Shown: piece by piece, positions 14,627-21,520 of the stretch
How positions within the stretch are numbered: the stretch's first letter is position 1
Layout of the letters: each line of letters starts with the position of its first letter
DNA from: a virus
Reading direction: 5' to 3' (one strand)
Virus record (IMG/VR): IMGVR_UViG_3300050821_024086
Coordinates: 1-29,168 of that record
DNA length: 29,168 nucleotides
Position numbers and translations under genes: made by a program
The notes under the pieces: model-generated
The model's database searches: none
What the model was told of the DNA's origin: nothing
What the model saw: the letters and a program-made list of their open reading frames with translations, nothing else

Positions 14627-15261
14627 AGCGCGGCTACCAGAACAGCTGGGTCGGTCGCGGTCGGCGCCACGATGCGGGCAAAGGCGGAGACCGGCGACAC
14701 CGCGCGGTATTGCGACAATAGCGTCTTCACGTCGTCGCTCATGTCCTTTTGGGAGAAGCTGACCGTCTCGCCACCGATCAGCGATTTCGACACCTCGCCG
14801 ATGCGGCTGCGCTCGCGATAGCGCTGGCAGACCAGCTCGATGCAGGCCTGGGCGATGTCGGACGGGACGGTCGGGTACCCGGCGGTGTAGGTGACCGACA
14901 CATTCTGGGCGCGGCGGGTGAAGACATAGCCGCGCAGCGCCAGCTCGGTCGGGCTGAAGACATAGCCGGCGCCGAACCCGCCGCCGGGGGGCGCCGGCGG
15001 GATCGAGAGGCCGTCGATCGACAGCGACCACACCGCGCTGACCGGGACATTCGCAAAAGCGAGGCGCTGGCCGCCATTACCGTCACGAATCTCGATCCAG
15101 TCGCACAGCGCGATGCGGCGGTCGAGCCAGCTTTCGATAAACCGGCTCGCCGCAGTGATGAGCCGGGTCAAGAGCGCGTTGTCGCCCGCGGGAAACGGGT
15201 TCTGCCCGGTCTGCAGCCACGCGGTGACGTCGGCCAGAGCGCAAAGATCGCCGAAGGGCAT
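14623..15261 (-). CDS. Head-tail connector, gp6-like
   Basis: The 212-residue protein has the usual start LCALADVTAWLQTGQNPFP, then LITAASRFIESWLDRRI, a beta section with WIEIRDGNGGQRL and NVSVTYTAGYPTVPSDI, and a helix ACIELVCQRYRERSRIG with SLIGGETVSFSQKDMSDDV. This matches the HK97 gp6/GTA g6 adaptor that attaches under the portal. It is 9 bp from the capsid stop and coupled to the gp10-like gene by ATGA. It has normal length with no sign of damage. Confidence 0.85.
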   Translation of the reverse strand: MPFGDLCALADVTAWLQTGQNPFPAGDNALLTRLITAASRFIESWLDRRIALCDWIEIRDGNGGQRLAFANVPVSAVWSLSIDGLSIPPAPPGGGFGAGYVFSPTELALRGYVFTRRAQNVSVTYTAGYPTVPSDIAQACIELVCQRYRERSRIGEVSKSLIGGETVSFSQKDMSDDVKTLLSQYRAVSPVSAFARIVAPTATDPAVLVAAL

Positions 15262-15270
15262 GATCGCGCC

Positions 15271-16761
15271 TCAGCCATTGCCGATATTGGTGATGACGCC
15301 CATCGCGAAGGGGGCGTAGACCGCCAACACCTCCTCGGCATAGACGCCGACCTGGCGCTGCCGGGTCACCACCGGCCAGTCGATCTGGTAGTAATCCTGC
15401 CGGGTCTTGATTTCGGCGACGTTGGGCACCTCGTTCGACTGGTATTGCACCGGCAGGTTCTCGGCCCAGCCAACGATCGTCCCGGGCGGGACGCGGGGAT
15501 GGATGCGAATGGGGATGCGCAGGCCGCCGTTGAGCGCAAACGGGTTGAAGTAGAACGACACCGCGCCCGCCGCGGCGAGGTCATAGGGGTTGCCGTCGTC
15601 GCCGACGTTGTAGCGCAGCAGCGGCGCGGAGGCATTCGACAGCACCTTGGCGGTGATGTTCTTCAGCTCCTGAACATTGACGTAAAGCACGGTCGGCGAG
15701 AGCTGGAAATTGTTCCACATGGTCTGGAACATCGTGTCGATCTCGTTGACCGAGCCGCGTCCAGACGAGGTCAGCGGCGTGCCGGCGCCGGAAGTGCCGG
15801 TTGGCATGGTCGCGACATAGGCGTTCGATCCAGTCTTGAATGCCGTCGTCAAGAGGCCGTCATAGGCATAGCTGGGGTTGGCCGAGTTGTCGGCGGTGAT
15901 CGCCGATTGCGCCTGGCCGGTGCCGGCGAGCGGCGCGGAGAACGCGGCGCTGTTGATCGTGGTGATCGCCTCGAGCTTTTCGGTGCCGGTCGAGCTACTG
16001 ACGTACCAGGCATAGGCGACGGCGCCCTGCACCGGGGCGACGCTGGCGAAGAGGGTCTGGCCCAGGGTGACGGCCTGGCTCGCCTCGGCGCTGATATTCG
16101 ACGAGCCGCCGGCGAGCGTGTAGCTCTTGCCGTCGGCGCCGGTGATGTTCTTGGTGGTGGCAAGACCGCCCGCGAGGCTCGAGTTCTGATAGCCCTCGAG
16201 GGTAAGCGCGACGATTTTCACGAAGTACGTCGCGGCTGGCAAGGTCGCGCCGGTTCCCGAGGCCGACAACACCGGCGTCCCCGGCGTCCCAAGCGCGAGC
16301 GAGGCGTTGCCGCCAAGGATCGCCATCTCCTCTTTCAGCATCATCTTTTGCAGCAGGCGGAAGGTCATCCGCGACTGGATGTCCTCGAAATTTCGGCCGG
16401 CGTTGATCGCCTCGTAGGTCGCCGCGTCCTCCTCGCCGATGGTGACGAAGGTCGCCGACTTGGTGGCGGTCGTGTACGACATCTGCGCCGAGCGCTGGCC
16501 CTCCGGGACCCAGCCCATCGAGTCGAAGCCGGAGCCGACGAGCGCCGTCACCTGGCGCCAATTGGTCGCCGTACCGGTGCCGCCGCCGACACGCGGGATG
16601 ACGTTGCGGATCGGCGTGACGAACGGGTAGAGGTTCTTCGCCGGCGCCTGCAAATCGAACGCGACCAGGCCGGTGCCGGTGGTGATCGTCTTGGCGATCT
16701 GGTCCGAAGGCGAGCGCAGCGCGCCCTTGACCAGATCCAATGTGTCTTGTGTCGGGTTCAT
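15271..16761 (-). CDS. Major capsid protein with inserted Ig/FN3-like domain
   Basis: The 496-residue protein reads as an HK97-fold capsid subunit. An N-terminal arm precedes PFVTPIRNVIPRVGGGTGT, then SYTTATKSATFVTIGEED, RMTFRLLQKMMLKEEMAILG (spine helix region), and near the end NVAEIKTRQDYYQIDWPVVT and VLAVYAPFAMGVI. Residues about 156-290 break this pattern with GTPVLSASGTG, AATYFVKIVALTLEGYQ and VAYAWYVSSSTGTEKLEAIT, an Ig/FN3-like surface insert. No long scaffolding region is attached. An intrinsic-terminator-like hairpin and a strong GGAGGA ribosome binding site precede it, and a repeat separates it from the protease gene. Confidence 0.83.
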   Translation of the reverse strand: MNPTQDTLDLVKGALRSPSDQIAKTITTGTGLVAFDLQAPAKNLYPFVTPIRNVIPRVGGGTGTATNWRQVTALVGSGFDSMGWVPEGQRSAQMSYTTATKSATFVTIGEEDAATYEAINAGRNFEDIQSRMTFRLLQKMMLKEEMAILGGNASLALGTPGTPVLSASGTGATLPAATYFVKIVALTLEGYQNSSLAGGLATTKNITGADGKSYTLAGGSSNISAEASQAVTLGQTLFASVAPVQGAVAYAWYVSSSTGTEKLEAITTINSAAFSAPLAGTGQAQSAITADNSANPSYAYDGLLTTAFKTGSNAYVATMPTGTSGAGTPLTSSGRGSVNEIDTMFQTMWNNFQLSPTVLYVNVQELKNITAKVLSNASAPLLRYNVGDDGNPYDLAAAGAVSFYFNPFALNGGLRIPIRIHPRVPPGTIVGWAENLPVQYQSNEVPNVAEIKTRQDYYQIDWPVVTRQRQVGVYAEEVLAVYAPFAMGVITNIGNG

Positions 16762-16785
16762 CAGGTTATTTCCTCCACTCGGGCA

Positions 16786-16813
16786 ATAAAAAAACCCGCC
16801 GGAGTGGCGGGTT
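16786..16813 (-). terminator. Intrinsic terminator just before the capsid gene
   Basis: On the minus strand AACCCGCC-ACTCC-GGCGGGTT is followed by TTTTTATT. It sits between the protease stop and the capsid ribosome binding site, only about 25 bases before the capsid ATG. It may terminate, attenuate or protect the capsid message. Confidence 0.7.
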
Positions 16814-16827
16814 GGGATTCTCCGTTC

Positions 16828-16903
16828 GTCACCCCCGCGAAAGCGGGGGGCCAGGGCGACCGTTCCGTCGCTTGCCCTGGATTCCCGCTTTCGCGGGAAT
16901 GAC
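16828..16903. repeat. REP-like inverted palindrome pair
   Basis: GTCACCCCCGCGAAAGCGGG and the inverted CCCGCTTTCGCGGGAATGAC flank CCAGGGC...GCCCTGG. The 76-bp element is related to the composite repeats elsewhere in the window and fills most of the protease-capsid gap. Confidence 0.75.
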
Positions 16904-16914
16904 GAGCATCTACA

Positions 16915-18087
16915 TCATCGGCCTGAAAACGGCCGGATTGGATTGGCGTGCGCGGCCTTGATGAGGGCCAGAGTGCGCTCCTCATCGCTCATCCGGGCGA
17001 GCGCGGCGGCGACATCGTTTGGCGTGACGGCGGCATAGCCGGCATCGTCGCGCTTCGAGATGCTCGTGCCCGCCGAGCGGGCCACGGTCAGCGGCGGCAG
17101 CGGCACGGCGGCAATCTCCTCGACCCGTTTCGCCAGCGCGTCGAGGCGCGGCAGGATCTCACCGGCGAACGCCTTCATCAGATCGCCGGCGCGGGCGGAT
17201 TTATCGGTGTCGGTCTCGGCGTCATCTTCGTCGGGCACGAAACTATCGCAGCGCGCGCCGGCGCGGCAGATCGCGTCGTGCGCTTCCTTGAGGTGGCCGA
17301 GCATTGTCTTGGATGGCCGGCGCTCCGCCGCCTTGCAGCAAGCGCCGGCGGTCAGCTCCTTGAGGCAATCGTGGATGTGATCGAGCGCGGACTGGTCGGT
17401 GTCCGCGGTTGACGCCTTGGCGCTCATCCCCGGCGGGCCGGCGGGATCGATCTTCGCTTTCCAGGCGGCGACGATACGCGATCTGATCTGGTCGAGCTCG
17501 CCGGCGGTGTAGGGCTCGGCGTGGCTCGCCATATGGATGAAGGCCCAGGTGGCGCGGATATGACTCGCGCTGTCGAGCGGGTAGCGCTTCCTGCCGTCAG
17601 CCTGATAGCCGGGATCGGCGTAGTCCATATCACCGCCCATCTGCTCATCGGCCATTTCATGATCGCCTGCCGCCTTCCAGCAATCGAATACCGCCTCGGG
17701 GTTGGCCGGGCGATCGACCAGGCTGATCTCGGTGAGGCTGAGGCCGGTGATGACGTTGCGGTCAGCGGGGTCGCGTGACTTGACCCTGCCGCCGACCGAG
17801 AAGCCCTTGTAAACGCCGGTCGTCACCTTGTCCCAGGCGCGCGGATCGACGATGCGGGCGCCGACATAGAGGCCCTTGTCGTCGACCGAGGCCTCCTCGG
17901 CGATGCCGACCGCCGACATCTGGTGCATCTCGCGGATGTTGGCGAATTTCAGATAATCGGCGAGCGCCGCGGCGAGCGCGTCGCGGGTGATGATCTCGCC
18001 CTGGTCGTCCTCGGCGTCGGTTGAGGCATAGCCCCAGACCATCCGCTCTTGGGCATCGACCTTGGCGATCGGAGCGTAAAAGCGCAT
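16915..18087 (-). CDS. Prohead serine protease with C-terminal extension
   Basis: I choose ATG 18087 (MRFYAPIAKVDAQERM) because AAGGA lies 10 bases before it; the GTG at 18105 lacks one. Length is 390. Residues 1-140 are an HK97/XkdF-like protease: MVWGYASTDAEDDQGEII, H55 in REMHQMSAVG, LYVGARIVDPRAWDKV, S97 in YKGFSVGGRV and SLTEISLVDRPANPEA. A DUF6582-like helical segment follows (KRYPLDSASHIRATWAF...ELDQIRSRI). Then comes a Cys-containing stretch (CLKELTAGACC, CRAGARCD) and a helical C-terminus that may act as scaffold. It cleaves capsid precursors during maturation. It is preceded by the immunity island and followed by a repeat and the capsid gene. Confidence 0.8.
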   Translation of the reverse strand: MRFYAPIAKVDAQERMVWGYASTDAEDDQGEIITRDALAAALADYLKFANIREMHQMSAVGIAEEASVDDKGLYVGARIVDPRAWDKVTTGVYKGFSVGGRVKSRDPADRNVITGLSLTEISLVDRPANPEAVFDCWKAAGDHEMADEQMGGDMDYADPGYQADGRKRYPLDSASHIRATWAFIHMASHAEPYTAGELDQIRSRIVAAWKAKIDPAGPPGMSAKASTADTDQSALDHIHDCLKELTAGACCKAAERRPSKTMLGHLKEAHDAICRAGARCDSFVPDEDDAETDTDKSARAGDLMKAFAGEILPRLDALAKRVEEIAAVPLPPLTVARSAGTSISKRDDAGYAAVTPNDVAAALARMSDEERTLALIKAAHANPIRPFSGR

Positions 18088-18201
18088 GCGATTTGGTTCC
18101 TTCACAGGATTTGGTTGCTTTGCGGCCGGTCTCTTGAACGGGCCGGTGCCTCGTTCGCTGGCCCGTCTAGGAATAAAGGTCGGCAGGCGGCGAACGGGTA
18201 C

Positions 18202-18519
18202 TTACGGCACGATCTGCAGTTGCACGTCTATGTCACGGCCATGCTGAGCACGAAAATCCTCTCGTCCCAGATCAAGCCCCAGTTTCGCCACCTTGACCTC
18301 ATCGACGACCGTCCGCGGTGCGTCTTCGAGGCCGCGGACGAGGATCGTGAGAGGCGGATTTACGGCATTGATGCCACCCCAAATCACCGAGTCGTTTAGC
18401 GCATTGGCGTTATGGCCATGCCATTCAGGCGCACCAAGCTCGGGAAGCAGAGCGCAATAGAAGTCGTCGGCCGTCTTCCACCCGCTTGCATCGAGTTCGA
18501 TGATTTGCATCGCAACCAT
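18202..18519 (-). CDS. Barstar-family-like protein
   Basis: The 105-residue protein shows the barstar pattern: strand IIELDASGWKT, helix ADDFYCALLPELGAPEWHG with the HG-N-NALND segment (HGHNANALNDSVIWGGIN), then the strand PLTILVRGLED. A helix VDEVKVAKLG and a final strand VQLQIVP complete it. Barstar binds barnase-type ribonucleases and blocks the active site. Here the gene lies third in a run of small genes behind the portal-toxin fusion. It suggests protection from an RNase toxin, but no barnase-like toxin is visible in the window, so it may be an orphan immunity gene acquired against rival elements. Codon use is less GC-rich than the structural genes. Confidence 0.75.
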   Translation of the reverse strand: MVAMQIIELDASGWKTADDFYCALLPELGAPEWHGHNANALNDSVIWGGINAVNPPLTILVRGLEDAPRTVVDEVKVAKLGLDLGREDFRAQHGRDIDVQLQIVP

Positions 18520-18585
18520 TTCAGGACCGCTTTGACCACACTTTCACCGCGGGCGGCAGCGCGCGGCCACTGGGCTTGCCAATCG

Positions 18586-18972
18586 TTAGATTGGGTTCGC
18601 GGCCACGTGCGGATTGATAGATAGGTTTGCGCGCTTTTCGTCGGACGTCATTTTGGTTTGGTCAGGAGTGAGTTCGATACCGGCGCGCTCAGTCGCCATA
18701 TGGGCTTGGTACTTACGGTCGAGTCCCAAAAAAAAATTGTGAATGTCGGGCGGAAACGGGGTTGCGCAATCAATCTTTGTACGATCCTTTCCGCACTCCA
18801 ATCCTGTATTTCTATCGAAGCTGTGGTTGTCTTGGGTATGAATTCGTCGAGCCTGAATGGTGCCTTCATCTATAGCCGTGACGAGGCAGACCAAGCTCGC
18901 ACCATTGGTGCTTCTGGCATGAAAGATGTCACCCACAGCCAGTTGCCGTAGCGTGCGCTCGCGGTTAGTCAT
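18586..18972 (-). CDS. Small unassigned protein of the immunity island
   Basis: The 128-residue soluble protein begins TLRQLAVGDIFHARSTNG, continues ASLVCLVTAIDEGTIQARRI, a beta-rich opening. The middle DIHNFFLGLDRKYQ and a charged tail with LTPDQTKMTSDEKRANLSI follow. I know similar sequences as conserved hypotheticals scattered in alphaproteobacteria but know no function. It lies between the DUF7336-like and barstar-like genes, in the same direction, with lower GC than the head genes. Position makes an immunity or toxin-modulating role the first guess. No membrane segment or signal peptide is visible. Confidence 0.55.
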   Translation of the reverse strand: MTNRERTLRQLAVGDIFHARSTNGASLVCLVTAIDEGTIQARRIHTQDNHSFDRNTGLECGKDRTKIDCATPFPPDIHNFFLGLDRKYQAHMATERAGIELTPDQTKMTSDEKRANLSINPHVAANPI

Positions 18973-19001
18973 CGCTCGCCGTCCGAGTTATCGCGGACCA
19001 A

Positions 19002-19562
19002 TCAGCGCCGCAAAGCCGCATCCGTTATCGGCTCGTCATGCGTCCGGCCGTCGTCTCGAACGGTGACAAAGCCGTTAACCATGCTGGTTTGGTCGATCGT
19101 GCCTTCGGTAATCACGAAGCCGTCGGGGTGCTCGCGAAACCCAGGTTGGTCGCACACCAGCTCGATCCCCTTCTCGGCATTTCCGCGGCTTGTGTAGGTC
19201 CCGATCAGAATTTCTTGTGCGATTCCCCATTCGTTGACATAGCGATGCCATAGCACCCAATAGGTCTCAGGCATCGGCTCGGCGCTCGGGAAAAACACGC
19301 GTTTGCCGGAGCCGGGAACGAAGTTGGGGTCCGGTTCCTCATCGCCCCAAAGTGAGGCAAAGCCCTCAAGCCAAGACGTTTCGTCTATCGGACCATCGCA
19401 GATTTCGAAGCCTTCCGGATGGTCGCGAAAGCCCGGTTTGTCGCGCAACAGGTCGAGCGCTTCCTCCGCCTTCTCCTTGGTCGAGAAGATTCCGAGCAGC
19501 TTGTCGTGATCCTCGCGGCCGTCGTAGCGCAGATGCCACAGATCGTAGGTTACGGGGTTCAT
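19002..19562 (-). CDS. Tandem-duplicated DUF7336-like protein, candidate immunity protein
   Basis: The 186-residue protein is an internal duplication. Residues about 6-72 (YDLWHLRYDG...LLGIFSTKEKAEEALDLLRD) and about 100-168 (YWVLWHRYVN...LIGTYTSRGNAEKGIELVCD) align throughout. Both carry PGFRDHPEGF or PGFREHPDGF, then DETSWLEGF or DQTSMVNGF. This unit (strand with W-H, K-L-IG-x-Y, a helix, PGFxxxPxGF) is DUF7336-like, a small domain often next to toxin genes. It starts 18 bp after the portal-toxin stop with AGGA eight bases before the ATG, so it is the best candidate for specific immunity. A duplicated unit could neutralise two toxins or bind a dimer. Confidence 0.68.
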   Translation of the reverse strand: MNPVTYDLWHLRYDGREDHDKLLGIFSTKEKAEEALDLLRDKPGFRDHPEGFEICDGPIDETSWLEGFASLWGDEEPDPNFVPGSGKRVFFPSAEPMPETYWVLWHRYVNEWGIAQEILIGTYTSRGNAEKGIELVCDQPGFREHPDGFVITEGTIDQTSMVNGFVTVRDDGRTHDEPITDAALRR

Positions 19563-19580
19563 CGATCAATCCTAACCTAA

Positions 19581-21380
19581 TCAAATCCAATCGTCTTCCG
19601 GCAGCAAGATAGATCGGGGATCACGAAACGCGCGATCGCCCCATTTCTGTATCTGGCGATATTCGCGATCCGGAAGACGCCAATTGCCGCGCCCATATTT
19701 TTCGTCCATCAGACGCTTGGCAAAATCACGGCCATTCTCGCCGACATAGGGGCGGTTGCCGCGGGCCCATTTTGGAACATTTTTGGCGCCTTCTGCCCCG
19801 CTCACCCGCGGGATCGGCTCCTGGAATGGGCGTGTTACCTCGTTCGGCGGCTCTTCAAACACAAAAGGCGGCCGCGCGGCGAACGGCAAAAGTTCCTGCG
19901 CGAGCGTGGGACGCGGTTGAACCGTCGTGCCACTTCCGTCCGTCCACTGGCCGCCGCCGGGGTTGCCGGGCGGAACGCGCGGCTCGTCCGGGTTGAAATT
20001 GGCTCTGGCGAATGGCGCGGGAGCCGCCGATCGCTTCCCGACAGCCCCGGCGGCGCCGAGTGGCATTGCGCCGTGGGTCCCGAAGATCAGCGGCAGCTCG
20101 CCGCCGGGGACGGGGTCGAGGCCGAGGAGGTTGCGAGCCTCGTTGATCGCGTAGATGCCGCCGCGGACATAGGTGTCGAGGATCTTGGCCTGCTCGGCCG
20201 GGTCGGCCGGGCGCTCGACGGCCCAGGCGAATTCGAGGTCGGGTTCGCCGATGACATCTTGAATCACGTGGTCGATGAGCCGCTTGACCCAGCCCATCAG
20301 CGGCGCCTCGCCCTCGTCGAGCGCGGCCTCCTGCGAGGCCTGGGCGGTGGCGCGGTTGAGCTGGCGGGTAAAGGCGGTCGGCGGCAGCGAAAACGCGTAG
20401 CAGACGATGCGCGCCAGCCACTCGTCGAAATCGTCCTTGTAGGGCGCCTCCTTGAAGGCCTGGTACTTGGCGCCGCCCGGCCCCCAGATGAGCCGCGAGC
20501 GCGAGCCGGTGTTGCCGGCGAGGACGCTGTCGAACCATTCCTGGAACTGGGTGATCTGCTCGACATTCCAGCCGTCGGGCGCGTTGAGCAGGCCGGGCGG
20601 GACATTGCCCTCGGTGAAATGCTGCAGTTGCATCACCTGGCGGCGCAGCGCGATGTTGACGGTCATCACGATCTGCTCGACCGGGCCGAAGCCGTAGGCC
20701 TTGTGCGGGCGCGGGTTGCGCGGCAGATAGAGCAGCTCGTCGGCGGTCAGCAGCTTCCACGGCCGCCCGTGGATCACCTGCTCAAAGGCCGGGGCCGGCG
20801 GACGCGGACGGCGCCCGGTCTCGTCGACCAGCACCTTGATCGTGGCGCCATCGACGACATCGAGGCCGATGAGGGCGCCGCCGCGGTTGCGCCGCAGCTC
20901 CAGCGCCGGCGCGTCGAGCACCAGCAGGTCTTCGAGCAATTCGCGCAGCCAGGTGGCGAAGGGCCGTTCGCCGTCGGGCCGGCGCCAGAATTGAGCCATC
21001 CGTACGGCGCGTTGGGCCGCGGCGGGCCGTGACGCCGTGTCGGCGCGGGGCCGGATCGTCCAGTCGAGCTTTTCGAGTTGATCCTTGCGGGTCTCGATCG
21101 CCAGCCGGGTGATGTCGTGCCCGTCAGCGAGACGGCGCAACTCCTCGAACGAGATCGGCTCGTAAGAGCGCGGCGTGTAGATGGTGTTGACGCCGACCGG
21201 GAAGTCCCACACCCGAACTTGCTCGGGCTCGGCCGGCGCCAGCGGGTAGCCGGGCGAGAAGATGCCCTGGCCGGGCTGGTAGACATCGCGGAACTGCGCT
21301 TCGAGGCCCTGTTGGCCCCAGCTATAGGTGGCGGTTAGCCGGGTCTTGGCGCCGCCGAGCGAGACATCGGGTTCGGGCAT
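19581..21380 (-). CDS. Portal protein with C-terminal polymorphic-toxin-like extension
   Basis: I start at ATG 21380 (MPEPDVSLGGAKTRL); upstream in-frame codons lie in the intergenic palindrome. Length is 599. Residues 1-460 are a HK97-type portal: FEELRRLADGHDITRLAIET, KDQLEKLDWTIRPR, LVLDAPALELRR, LLTADELLYLPRNPRPHKAY, MQLQHFTEGNVPPGLL, FDEWLARIVCYAFSLPPTAF. From residue 461 comes the linker FNPDEPRVPPGNPGGGQWT, a Pro-rich spacer, and residues about 531-599 GAKNVPKWARGNRPYVGENG, DFAKRLMDEKYGRGNW, QIQKWGDRAF. That tail resembles C-terminal tips of RHS and other polymorphic toxins. Inference: a toxin domain carried on the portal, as MuF toxins are carried on head proteins. The next gene is a candidate immunity protein. 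The portal itself is intact. Confidence 0.78.
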   Translation of the reverse strand: MPEPDVSLGGAKTRLTATYSWGQQGLEAQFRDVYQPGQGIFSPGYPLAPAEPEQVRVWDFPVGVNTIYTPRSYEPISFEELRRLADGHDITRLAIETRKDQLEKLDWTIRPRADTASRPAAAQRAVRMAQFWRRPDGERPFATWLRELLEDLLVLDAPALELRRNRGGALIGLDVVDGATIKVLVDETGRRPRPPAPAFEQVIHGRPWKLLTADELLYLPRNPRPHKAYGFGPVEQIVMTVNIALRRQVMQLQHFTEGNVPPGLLNAPDGWNVEQITQFQEWFDSVLAGNTGSRSRLIWGPGGAKYQAFKEAPYKDDFDEWLARIVCYAFSLPPTAFTRQLNRATAQASQEAALDEGEAPLMGWVKRLIDHVIQDVIGEPDLEFAWAVERPADPAEQAKILDTYVRGGIYAINEARNLLGLDPVPGGELPLIFGTHGAMPLGAAGAVGKRSAAPAPFARANFNPDEPRVPPGNPGGGQWTDGSGTTVQPRPTLAQELLPFAARPPFVFEEPPNEVTRPFQEPIPRVSGAEGAKNVPKWARGNRPYVGENGRDFAKRLMDEKYGRGNWRLPDREYRQIQKWGDRAFRDPRSILLPEDDWI

Positions 21381-21444
21381 TAGATCAGCGTCCGTTCGGG
21401 TTGAACCGTTTGTGCCAGCCCCCACCCGAGCGCTGCGCGCTCTT

Positions 21445-21470
21445 CCCTCCCCCGTGGCCACGGGGGAGGG
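21445..21470. repeat. Perfect 26-bp intergenic palindrome
   Basis: CCCTCCCCCGTGG and its exact complement CCACGGGGGAGGG are adjacent without a loop, in the 140-bp gap between tailspike and portal. It is of the type common between alphaproteobacterial genes. The portal frame is open across it, but this is unlikely to be translated. Confidence 0.7.
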
Positions 21471-21520
21471 TTGGGAGGGGGCCGGCATCGACAGTTGAGT
21501 TCGACTTGACCAGCGCCGGA

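Noticed and set aside
14749-16902. Long plus-strand open frame of 717 residues
   Set aside because: Antisense to connector and capsid genes, whose minus-strand frames have clear family signatures.
18125-18150. CCGG-rich hairpin before the protease gene
   Set aside because: Only a four-base arm pairs well around a long loop; not reported as a feature.
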